64,000 nt of DNA, taken from contig JABTUP010000015.1 in the NCBI GenBank assembly GCA_015075325.1, positions 25,381 through 89,380 on the forward strand. The letters are read 5' to 3'. Source of the stretch: Flavobacteriales bacterium (GTDB taxonomy: Bacteria > Bacteroidota > Bacteroidia > Flavobacteriales_E > Vicingaceae). The notes under the pieces are model-generated. The model had not been told where the DNA came from. It did no database searches and saw only the letters and a list, made by a program, of their open reading frames with translations. The translations under genes were made by a program, and so were the position numbers. Positions 43,464 through 51,283 of the stretch are shown piece by piece. The first letter of the stretch is position 1. Each line of letters begins with the position of its first letter.

Positions 43464-44428
43464 TGCTATCATCTAACAGAACATATAAAGTTATCCTATT
43501 AATAGGAATCATTTCAATACTACTTTTCTTGGTTGAACGCATCTATATAAATACCATGAAATCTTTAAAAACTGGATCTATTGGTAAAATTAATGCAGTA
43601 ATCAACCACGATTTAGATGTAAACCTATCTATTTGGGGAGCGTCAACTGCTTTAGTAAATTTTAATCCCTTAATTATACGAGATTCATTAAATATATCTG
43701 CCTTTAACATGGGGCTTAATGGTGTGAATATTGACCAATATAATGGGCTTCTTAAGGAGTATTTAAATTATACTAAAGAAAGTAATTTTATTATAATAGC
43801 TATTGACATATATGGTGGTTTAGAAAAAAGAGAGCAATTTTATGAATTACACAATTGGATTCAACATTTAGATAATGAAAACATTTATGATTGTTTATAC
43901 GATATTGACTGTAAAACCATGGTTAAAGCCAAATATATTCCATTTTATCCCATTACTTTATATAGTAAACATACGTTCCCACTATTCCGATCAGCATTGT
44001 TAAACAATTCTTCATCAGAATATCAATTTATTAATCTTGGATTTGAACCAAATAATGCTCTAATAAATTCGAAAGAAATAGATACCACTCAAATCATCAT
44101 CCCAATAAATAATGATGTTTTTAAAAAATTACGTAACTCTTGTTTTCTTGCTTTATCAAAAAAGATAAGACCCATTATAGTTATAACACCCTGTCGAAAA
44201 GATGGTCTAAACAAAATTAAAAACGTTGAGAAATTTGTGACATTATTACAAACACTAGAAAAAGAAGGTATAGTTGTTTATAATTATTTAAACTCTCCCA
44301 TATCTTCTAATCCATCTTTTTTTGAAGATAATACACACCTTAATACAAAAGGTGCTGATATCTTTACGGAAGATGTGATAAATAATCTAAAATCTGATTT
44401 TAATTTTAACAGTGATAATTTTAATTAA
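43463..44428 (+). CDS. SGNH-like membrane-anchored protein, partner of the MBOAT acyltransferase
   Basis: The 321-residue protein has one N-terminal membrane segment (about 10-27) and a periplasmic domain. WGASTALVNFNP places a candidate nucleophile at S61, FNMGLNG follows, and DNTHLNTKGADIF near residue 290 provides Asp and His in the usual SGNH block. It resembles AlgJ/DltD-type proteins by pattern rather than by clear family identity. One-base overlap with the MBOAT gene supports a joint acylation role. It is followed by a 60 bp gap without a visible terminator. Confidence 0.78.
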   Translation: MLSSNRTYKVILLIGIISILLFLVERIYINTMKSLKTGSIGKINAVINHDLDVNLSIWGASTALVNFNPLIIRDSLNISAFNMGLNGVNIDQYNGLLKEYLNYTKESNFIIIAIDIYGGLEKREQFYELHNWIQHLDNENIYDCLYDIDCKTMVKAKYIPFYPITLYSKHTFPLFRSALLNNSSSEYQFINLGFEPNNALINSKEIDTTQIIIPINNDVFKKLRNSCFLALSKKIRPIIVITPCRKDGLNKIKNVEKFVTLLQTLEKEGIVVYNYLNSPISSNPSFFEDNTHLNTKGADIFTEDVINNLKSDFNFNSDNFN

Positions 44429-44488
44429 AGTTTTATATCTTAATTTTCAATCGAAAGTTTAAACACTGAATAATATATTAACCAAACT

Positions 44489-45364
44489 ATGACACAACTT
44501 GCCTCTATAATAATACCTTGCTACAATGCTGAAAAATTCATTGCAGAAACTATAGAGTCAGTTCTTAATCAAACTTATTCTAATTGGGAATTAATTATTA
44601 TTGATGATGGATCTAAGGATAATTCCAGTAAAATTATAACCTCTTTTTTAACAGATTCGAGAATTAAATACTACTATCAAGAAAATAAGGGAGTTTCAAC
44701 AGCAAGAAATAACGGTATTTCTAAAGTTAACGGAGTTTATATTGCTTTCCTCGATGCCGATGATGTATGGACACCAACAAACCTAGAAGAAAAAATCAAT
44801 GAATTACAAAGTGACACTATTGATTACGTATTTTCAAATAAAGAACATATCAATGAGGATTCATCCAGTATGAATATCTTCTCAAATGGCACAGATGTAA
44901 ACTTATTACACCATTTTTTACTTTGGGATAGAACAGTAATACCTGGCCCTGCTAGTAATCTAATTGTAAAAAGAAAGTGTCTGGATAGTGGATTAAGATT
45001 TGACCCAACTTTCTCTACAGCTGCCGACCAAGATTTCTGTTTTAATTTAGCAGCAAAATACACAGGGAAATTAATTACTAAACCTCTATTTAAATACAGG
45101 ATATTAACAAACAGTATGAGCAGGAATATTGCTACTATGGAAAAAGACCATATAGCTGTTTATAAGAAAGCTGCAAGAAATAATCTATTTAAGTCATTTC
45201 TATTCAAACAGCAATGTTTCTCTAATTTATATTTAGTTTTAGCAGGTAGCTGGTGGAAAGACGGCAAAAATAAAATAAAGGGATTGTATTTTATTTTTCT
45301 TTCTTTAATAACTTATCCTCCTCAAGCAATAAAACTTGCACAGAAAATATCTCATGGAAAATAA
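44489..45364 (+). CDS. Glycosyltransferase family 2 (GT-A)
   Basis: The 291-residue protein opens with ASIIIPCYNAEKFIAETIES (about 5-24) and LIIIDDGSKDNS. The DXD-like metal motif is DADD (about 90-93), and the family's D-x-D-F box is in AADQDFCFNLA (about 175-185). This is a standard inverting GT2 enzyme of surface polysaccharide loci. Its C-terminus overlaps the next gene by 11 bp. The specific sugar is unknown. Confidence 0.95.
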   Translation: MTQLASIIIPCYNAEKFIAETIESVLNQTYSNWELIIIDDGSKDNSSKIITSFLTDSRIKYYYQENKGVSTARNNGISKVNGVYIAFLDADDVWTPTNLEEKINELQSDTIDYVFSNKEHINEDSSSMNIFSNGTDVNLLHHFLLWDRTVIPGPASNLIVKRKCLDSGLRFDPTFSTAADQDFCFNLAAKYTGKLITKPLFKYRILTNSMSRNIATMEKDHIAVYKKAARNNLFKSFLFKQQCFSNLYLVLAGSWWKDGKNKIKGLYFIFLSLITYPPQAIKLAQKISHGK

Positions 45365-46559
45365 AAAAAGAAACATATTGGTAATAACCTATTGGAGCTA
45401 TAATTTTGCACTTATCCAAACTTATACCTTACCTTACGTTAAAATAATTTCCAAAAATCTACCAAAGGATAGTAATATTTTTTTAGTAACACTAGATAAG
45501 GAAACACCAATTATTCCGAATGATTTATCAGAATTTAACATAAAAAATATAAGTTTTACCTATCACCCCTTTGGATTAAAGGGTGCATTAATGTGGTTGA
45601 AAATTATTTTTGAATTAAGTCGATTAATAAGAAAAGAGAAAATTGGTGTGATACATGGTTGGTGTACTCCTGCAGCTGGGATAGGTTATGTTTTATCGGT
45701 ATTAACGGGAAGAAAGTTAATTATCGATAGCTTTGAACCTCATGCTTTACCTATGATTGAAGGAAACACTTGGAAAAAAAATGGGCTAGCTTTTAAAATA
45801 CTCTTTGCACTTGAAAAACTCCAACTAAAAAGAGCTACAGAAGTTATTTGTGCTTGTGAAGGAATGATAGAAAAATCAAAAGAAGTGTATCAAATAACAA
45901 AACAACGATACTTCTTTAAACCTGCATGTGTTGACTTAAACTTGTTTTCAAAAGAAAAAATCAAGAATGTTGACTTAATAAAACAATATCAACTAGAAGA
46001 TAAAATAACTTGTGTTTATGCTGGGAAATTTGGAGGCTTATATTTAGAACAAGAGACTTTCGATTTTTTTAGAATTGCTACTGATTATTGGGGAGATAGA
46101 TTTAGAATTTTAATACTAACTAATCACTCTGATGAGGAAATTAATACTTACATAAAAAATGCAGGCATCTCTCCTCGACACGTTATCAAAGAATTTGTTC
46201 CTCATTCAGAAGTTCCAATTTATATGGGATTAGCCGATTTCGCATTCAGTCCTGTAAAACCGTTGCCATCTAGAAGATTTTCAACACCTATAAAAGATGG
46301 CGAATATTGGGCATTAGGTTTGCCTGTTGTTATTACCAAAAATATTTCTGATGATTCAGATATTATTAAAAACAATAAAATTGGTAGTGTATTAGAAGAG
46401 TTGAATGATGTATCTTATTTAAAAGCTATTAAAGAAATTGATGTTTTATTGAAGAATAATACACGAATGGAGTTATATAATAAGATAAGACCTATTGCAG
46501 AAAAATATAGAAACTTTGATATTGCCGAAAAGGTTTATAAAGAGGTATATGGTAAATAG
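45354..46559 (+). CDS. Glycosyltransferase (GT-B, group 1-like)
   Basis: The ATG at 45354 gives 401 residues; an in-frame TTG 18 bp upstream is less likely. The N-terminal half has NILVITYWSYNFALIQTYT and GVIHGWCTPAAGIGYVLSVL. The C-terminal half has CVYAGKFGGLYLE and SPVKPLPSRRFSTPIKDGEY (about 303-322). It reads as a GT-B glycosyltransferase of an under-described subgroup, related to group 1 enzymes. It overlaps the GT2 gene by 11 bp and is the last gene of the plus-strand series. It ends next to the methyltransferase remnant. Confidence 0.85.
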   Translation: MENKKRNILVITYWSYNFALIQTYTLPYVKIISKNLPKDSNIFLVTLDKETPIIPNDLSEFNIKNISFTYHPFGLKGALMWLKIIFELSRLIRKEKIGVIHGWCTPAAGIGYVLSVLTGRKLIIDSFEPHALPMIEGNTWKKNGLAFKILFALEKLQLKRATEVICACEGMIEKSKEVYQITKQRYFFKPACVDLNLFSKEKIKNVDLIKQYQLEDKITCVYAGKFGGLYLEQETFDFFRIATDYWGDRFRILILTNHSDEEINTYIKNAGISPRHVIKEFVPHSEVPIYMGLADFAFSPVKPLPSRRFSTPIKDGEYWALGLPVVITKNISDDSDIIKNNKIGSVLEELNDVSYLKAIKEIDVLLKNNTRMELYNKIRPIAEKYRNFDIAEKVYKEVYGK

Positions 46560-46560
46560 C

Positions 46561-46812
46561 TTACAACTTTATATACCAAACCTTCAATGAGTTTCCAATT
46601 CCAAAAAAATTGAGTAACCCATTGATAAATGATTTAATATGTCGTTTATATCCAGTTTCTAGTTGTTCACGTAAGGCTTCATCTGAAGCAATATTTTCGG
46701 TAGATTCGTTGTTTTTACGTTTCAAACTTTTTTTAATCCGAGCAACACTAATACCCGTTGTAGTAATTTTTAATTTTTTAAACCCGTTGTTAGTTAATAA
46801 TAAATCTATGGT
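46561..46812 (-). pseudogene. Remnant of the 3' end of a SAM methyltransferase gene
   Basis: Read on the minus strand, this stretch gives about 84 codons matching the C-terminus of the intact methyltransferase at 48009-48887: TIDLLLTNNGFKKLKITTTG, KSLKRKNNEST and FGIGNSLK, ending in a stop. The frame is open but has no start, and it begins exactly at the stop of the LRR gene. A 96 bp part (46718-46813) is identical to 48166-48261, while the rest has diverged. It is the displaced end of a gene rather than an independent one. Confidence 0.85.
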
Positions 46813-47921
46813 TAATTTTTAATCATTTTTTCCATCTGCATTAAACCAGAATTTGTCTGAATAGTTAAAAAGTATATTCCTTTTGGAATTTCAGCAGGTA
46901 AGATTACAACATCAGTATTGTTAAAAGTTTTTGTATATAAATTCTGCCCAAAACTATTCATTAAAGAAACATTAACCATACTTTCAATAGTAGTGAAATC
47001 AATCACAATTTTTTCATCTACTATTGGATTAGGATAAATAGAAACTAATAATTGTTTTGAATTTAAATCACTAGCATCTACTGTGCCTGATGAACAAGGA
47101 TTATTGCAATTAGTACTTAATATAGTAGATGGTTCACCAATTACCATCCCTGAATTTGGATTGTCTACTTCTATACATGTTAAATTATTATTACCAGAGG
47201 CATCTACCAAAAAAGTAGAATCGTTCCCGTTTTTTACATTCAAACAAGTAAGTTGATTGTCGAAACATAATAGCCAAATTAAGTTGGAAAAAGAACTTAC
47301 ATCTAATTGAGTTAATTCATTTCTCCCAAAATCTATACTCTCTAAATTAGTACTGCCAATAGGTAAACTAACAGATGTTAATAAATTTTCTATACAAACT
47401 ACACTTTTTAAAGAAACGTTTTCAGAAATATTTAGGGTGGTTAATGTATTAAATGAAGCATCTATCGAAGTCAATGCTAAATTTTGTGTTAAATTTATAC
47501 TGCTTATAGTACTATTAAACAGATCAATTGTTTCTAAGTTTGGATTTCCTGTGAAATCTAAATTTGCCGCATTACCAAGGGTATATGGCCAGTTTTCTGT
47601 GAAAAATAAATGTTTTAATGCTGTATTTTGAGAAAAATCAACAGTATGAATTGCTTGACTAGAGCAATTCAAATAAACTAAAGAACTAAAATCTTCAATT
47701 CCAGTTAAATTAGTTATCTTCTCAGGTGTTGTTTCGCTAAATGTAATTTTAAGGGAATCAATATTAGAAATGTTCATAGTAAGCACAACACCATCAGGAG
47801 AGCCTGAATCGTATCCTAATGCGATTAATGCTTTTTCAAAAACAGAATCAGGAATAGCAGTATATTGTGCATATATGTTTAATTTTAATACCACCAAAAA
47901 AAGTAAAAATCTTATTTTCAT
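46812..47921 (-). CDS. Secreted leucine-rich-repeat-like protein, T9SS type A cargo
   Basis: The 369-residue protein has a signal peptide (about 1-19). Irregular LRR-like repeats run from about 40 to 250 (for example LTQNLALTSIDASFNTLTTL and LTQLDVSSFSNLIWLLCFDN). The C-terminal type A sorting domain (about 290-369) has VSIYPNPIVDEKIVIDF and PKGIYFLTIQT. Such proteins are exported by type IX secretion and usually bind other proteins or surfaces. The gene lies between the intact methyltransferase and a duplicate of that gene's 3' end, and looks like inserted cargo. Confidence 0.92.
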   Translation of the reverse strand: MKIRFLLFLVVLKLNIYAQYTAIPDSVFEKALIALGYDSGSPDGVVLTMNISNIDSLKITFSETTPEKITNLTGIEDFSSLVYLNCSSQAIHTVDFSQNTALKHLFFTENWPYTLGNAANLDFTGNPNLETIDLFNSTISSINLTQNLALTSIDASFNTLTTLNISENVSLKSVVCIENLLTSVSLPIGSTNLESIDFGRNELTQLDVSSFSNLIWLLCFDNQLTCLNVKNGNDSTFLVDASGNNNLTCIEVDNPNSGMVIGEPSTILSTNCNNPCSSGTVDASDLNSKQLLVSIYPNPIVDEKIVIDFTTIESMVNVSLMNSFGQNLYTKTFNNTDVVILPAEIPKGIYFLTIQTNSGLMQMEKMIKN

Positions 47922-48008
47922 ATGTAGGAACTTAATCTTAAGTTACTTAAGGATAATCCTTTAACGCAATGTAAAAAAAATAGTTACAATTAAAAGAACA
48001 AACAAAAC

Positions 48009-48887
48009 TCACTCCTTCACATACCAAGCCTTCAACGAATTTCCAATGCCAAATAAGTTTAACATCCCGTTTATAAACAATTTAATATATCGTTTATATC
48101 CAAACTCTAGTTGTTCTCTTATTGATTCATCAGAAGACACATGTTCAGTACTTTCATTATTTTTTCGTTTCAAACTTTTTTTAATCCGAGCAACACTAAT
48201 ACCCGTTGTAGTAATTTTTAATTTTTTAAACCCGTTGTTAGTTAATAATAAATCTATGGTTGTTGGTGTGTAGTAACTTAAATGCTCAGGATATTCAATT
48301 ATTTCATAATCACCTTTTAAAAGGTATCTTTCTATAGCATTAAAATTTGGTGTGGTGATATAAACTAAACCTCCTTTTCGAAGTAAGCGGTGAAATTGTT
48401 GCATTTCTTCCACCGGATTATTAATGTGTTCTATCACTTCACTGGAGATAATCACATCAAACATATTGTCTTCAAACGATTCATTGGTTAATTTACCTTT
48501 TAAGGTATTAATACCCTTGTTTTTAAGGTATTCTAATTGTTTATCTGTAAATTCAGTTCCGTAAACCTCCCAACCTCTTTTTTTTGCTTCAATTAAAAAC
48601 AATCCTGGTCCGCAACCTACATCTAACATTTTATTGGTCTTTCTGAATTTTTCAAATTCATCTAAAACTTCGTTAATTCTAATGGTAGTAATTGCTGAAT
48701 CAGCACCATAACCAATTGGGTAATTGTTGTAATGATTAAAAAGTTCTTCTTCAGTGGGAATCTTAGAACAAAAAACAAATCCACTCGATTTACTTTTTAC
48801 TAAGTAATTTTTTTCATAACCCTTTAATGGATATAAATCATTAGCTCCAGTAATTAAACACTTTTTATGGTACCTTGTTTCTTTCAT
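48009..48887 (-). CDS. Class I SAM-dependent methyltransferase
   Basis: The ATG at 48885-48887 gives 292 residues, with the TTG-started extension ignored. CLITGANDLYPLKG at the N-terminus is followed by KMLDVGCGPGLFLIEAKKRG (motif I, about 86-105). FDVIISSEVIEHINNPVEEM and LRKGGLVYITTPNFNAIERY come next. The pattern is that of Methyltransf_23-like enzymes in polysaccharide loci, which methylate sugars. Its last part (about 96 bp) is repeated exactly in the remnant at 46718-46813. Confidence 0.93.
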   Translation of the reverse strand: MKETRYHKKCLITGANDLYPLKGYEKNYLVKSKSSGFVFCSKIPTEEELFNHYNNYPIGYGADSAITTIRINEVLDEFEKFRKTNKMLDVGCGPGLFLIEAKKRGWEVYGTEFTDKQLEYLKNKGINTLKGKLTNESFEDNMFDVIISSEVIEHINNPVEEMQQFHRLLRKGGLVYITTPNFNAIERYLLKGDYEIIEYPEHLSYYTPTTIDLLLTNNGFKKLKITTTGISVARIKKSLKRKNNESTEHVSSDESIREQLEFGYKRYIKLFINGMLNLFGIGNSLKAWYVKE

Positions 48888-49046
48888 AATAAGCAATATT
48901 ACATAAATTTATACTTTCGGTATTAATTTATACTTTTACAACTATCTTAATTTAATTGAATAATGAGATAAGCACTGTGTAAAATATACAACAAAATCAA
49001 TTTGCATGTTGCGTTCCATATATCGATTTATTAATAAAATACATTC

Positions 49047-50123
49047 ATGAAAATTATAACCATACTTGGTGCCCGACCACAATTTATAAAAGCTGCCGCT
49101 TTAAGTCGAGTATTTAGAGCGTATAAGGATATTACAGAGGTAATTGTTCATACTGGTCAGCATTTTGATGAAAACATGTCCGATATTTTTTTTGAAGAGA
49201 TGGAAATACCAAAACCGAATTATTTTTTAGACATCAACTCGCTTAATCACGGAGCTATGACAGGCAGAATGATGGAAAAAATAGAGGAAATTATTGAAAA
49301 GGAAAATCCTGATTATGTTTTGGTTTATGGTGATACTAATTCAACATTAGCTGGAGCAATTACTGCAAAGAAAAAACACGTAAAACTTGTTCATGTTGAA
49401 GCAGGATTAAGGAGTTTTAACATGAATATGCCCGAAGAAATTAATCGAATATTAACCGATAGAATCTCAGATTATCTATTCTGTCCTACTACTCAAGCAA
49501 AGAAAAATTTATTGGAAGAGGGCTTCGCTAACTTCGATTGTAACATTGAAGTGGTTGGAGATGTTATGGAAGATGCTGTTCGCTTTTATAGCGAAAAAGC
49601 AATTTTAACATCCAATGTGTTGGTTGAAAATAATTTAAATGAATATGTTTTATGTACCATTCACCGACAAGAAAATACAGATGATTTAGCTAGATTATCT
49701 CAACTAATTAATGCCATAAACGAAATTAATTCAAGTATTCAGGTAGTTCTTCCTATACACCCAAGAACAAGAAACATTATTTCAAAAAACAACCTCAAAG
49801 TAAATGCAAAAATGATAGCTCCAGTAGGTTATTTAGATATGTTAAACTTAACTAACAATGCTAAATTGGTATTAACTGATAGCGGTGGATTACAAAAAGA
49901 GGCTTTTATGCTAAAAAAATTCTGTATTACCTTGCGTAATGAAACCGAATGGGTTGAATTAATTGAAAATGAGGTAAATTTCTTAGCTGGAGCTGATACT
50001 AAAAAGATTGTATCTTTAGCGTTAAATAAATTGAAAACACCTTTTACCTGTAATAAAAACCTTTATGGTGGAGGTAAAGCGTCGGAAAAAATTGTAGATT
50101 ACTTATTAAAAGCTCAAAAATGA
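49047..50123 (+). CDS. wecB: UDP-N-acetylglucosamine 2-epimerase (non-hydrolysing)
   Basis: The 358-residue protein has MKIITILGARPQFIKAAALS at the start, VIVHTGQHFDENMS and KLVHVEAGLRSFNMNMPEEI. LTDSGGLQKEAF lies in the C-terminal half (about 276-287). It interconverts UDP-GlcNAc and UDP-ManNAc, giving precursor for surface polysaccharides. The 150 bp upstream gap holds a direct repeat of AATTTATACTTT but no certain promoter. It overlaps galE by 4 bp (ATGA). Confidence 0.96.
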   Translation: MKIITILGARPQFIKAAALSRVFRAYKDITEVIVHTGQHFDENMSDIFFEEMEIPKPNYFLDINSLNHGAMTGRMMEKIEEIIEKENPDYVLVYGDTNSTLAGAITAKKKHVKLVHVEAGLRSFNMNMPEEINRILTDRISDYLFCPTTQAKKNLLEEGFANFDCNIEVVGDVMEDAVRFYSEKAILTSNVLVENNLNEYVLCTIHRQENTDDLARLSQLINAINEINSSIQVVLPIHPRTRNIISKNNLKVNAKMIAPVGYLDMLNLTNNAKLVLTDSGGLQKEAFMLKKFCITLRNETEWVELIENEVNFLAGADTKKIVSLALNKLKTPFTCNKNLYGGGKASEKIVDYLLKAQK

Positions 50124-51142
50124 AAATACTCATTACAGGCGGAGCAGGATACATTGGCTCGCATACCATTATAGAAATTTTGGAAAACACCAATTGGGAG
50201 GTTATTTCTATCGACAACTACTCGTCGTCTTCTGAGAAAACGTATCAACGAATTGAAAAAATTACAGGTAAAAAAGTAACGTATTATAATATTGACCTTA
50301 CTGACTTATCACTCACCGAAAAGGTTTTTGCAGAAAATACAGACATTGCTGGAATTATCCATTTTGCTGCTTTTAAATCGGTTCCCGAATCGGTTGAAAA
50401 CCCGCTGATGTATTACCACAACAATTTAAATTCGCTAATTAACATATTAAAATGTCAGGCAAAATACAACATTCCAAATCTGATTTTTTCTTCATCTTGT
50501 TCGGTTTATGGTAACCTTACTGAATTGCCTGTTACTGAAACCACTCCATTAAACAAACCCGAATCGCCATATGCTTATACCAAACAAATTGGTGAAAAAA
50601 TGGTAGATGATTTTATTAAAACTAATGCCAACTTAAAAGCCATTTCGTTGCGTTATTTTAATCCTGTTGGAGCTCACAAAAGCGGGTTAAATGGCGAAGT
50701 GCCAATTGCTCGCCCCAACAATTTGGTGCCTTATATTACTCAAACTGCAATTGGTAAATTAGAACAATTAACTGTTTTTGGTGGCGATTATGCTACTAAT
50801 GATGGTACTTGTATTAGAGATTATGTACATGTGTGCGACATTGCATCGGCTCATGTTAAGGCTTTGCAAAAACTTGTAGATGATAAAAACTTTGAACAAC
50901 ACAGCATTATTAATTTAGGAACTGGAGTAGGAGTGAGCGTTTTAGAAGCTATCAAAGCTTTTGAAAAAGTATCGAATCAAAAACTAAACTATAAAATTGG
51001 ACCACGAAGAGCAGGTGATGTGGAGGCAATTTATGCTAACAACACCAAAGCGAAAGAATTAATCAACTGGACTCCAAAATTTAACATTGATGAAATGATG
51101 CTTTCTGCTTGGCTTTGGGAACAAAATTTGAATAAAATGTGA
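50120..51142 (+). CDS. galE: UDP-glucose 4-epimerase
   Basis: The 340-residue extended SDR has ITGGAGYIGSHTIIEI (about 4-19), HFAAFKSVPES and FSSSCSVYG. The catalytic YxxxK is in YAYTKQIGE (about 151-159), followed by LRYFNPVGAH. These are signature GalE motifs: it interconverts UDP-glucose/UDP-galactose or the N-acetyl forms. It closes the polysaccharide locus and is coupled to wecB. Its last 15 bases are repeated 119 bp further on, flanking a small repeat element. Confidence 0.95.
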   Translation: MKILITGGAGYIGSHTIIEILENTNWEVISIDNYSSSSEKTYQRIEKITGKKVTYYNIDLTDLSLTEKVFAENTDIAGIIHFAAFKSVPESVENPLMYYHNNLNSLINILKCQAKYNIPNLIFSSSCSVYGNLTELPVTETTPLNKPESPYAYTKQIGEKMVDDFIKTNANLKAISLRYFNPVGAHKSGLNGEVPIARPNNLVPYITQTAIGKLEQLTVFGGDYATNDGTCIRDYVHVCDIASAHVKALQKLVDDKNFEQHSIINLGTGVGVSVLEAIKAFEKVSNQKLNYKIGPRRAGDVEAIYANNTKAKELINWTPKFNIDEMMLSAWLWEQNLNKM

Positions 51143-51261
51143 GTTCGATAGAACAAGTCGTTTTGTCTATTTCGATACAAATTTTCTGCAAAAATTCACT
51201 CAATATGACAAAATTTAGAATTTCAGATTCTTTTATCGAAATTACGTTGAATAAAATGTGA
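51128..51261. repeat. MITE-like insertion flanked by a 15 bp direct repeat at the galE 3' end
   Basis: TTGAATAAAATGTGA occurs at 51128-51142 (containing the galE stop) and again at 51247-51261. The 104 bp between has short terminal inverted repeats TTCGATA (51144-51150) and TATCGAA (51234-51240). It contains wording common in Bacteroidota intergenic DNA (TATTTCGATACAAATTT, TTCACTCAATATGAC). No ORF. The direct repeat may be a target-site duplication. Confidence 0.6.
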
Positions 51262-51283
51262 TTTTTAACTCTAATTGAAGTAA

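Noticed and set aside
46610..46822. 70-codon plus-strand frame
   Set aside because: It is the antisense of the methyltransferase remnant; the same antisense frame occurs over the intact gene at 48046-48273, which explains its apparent conservation.
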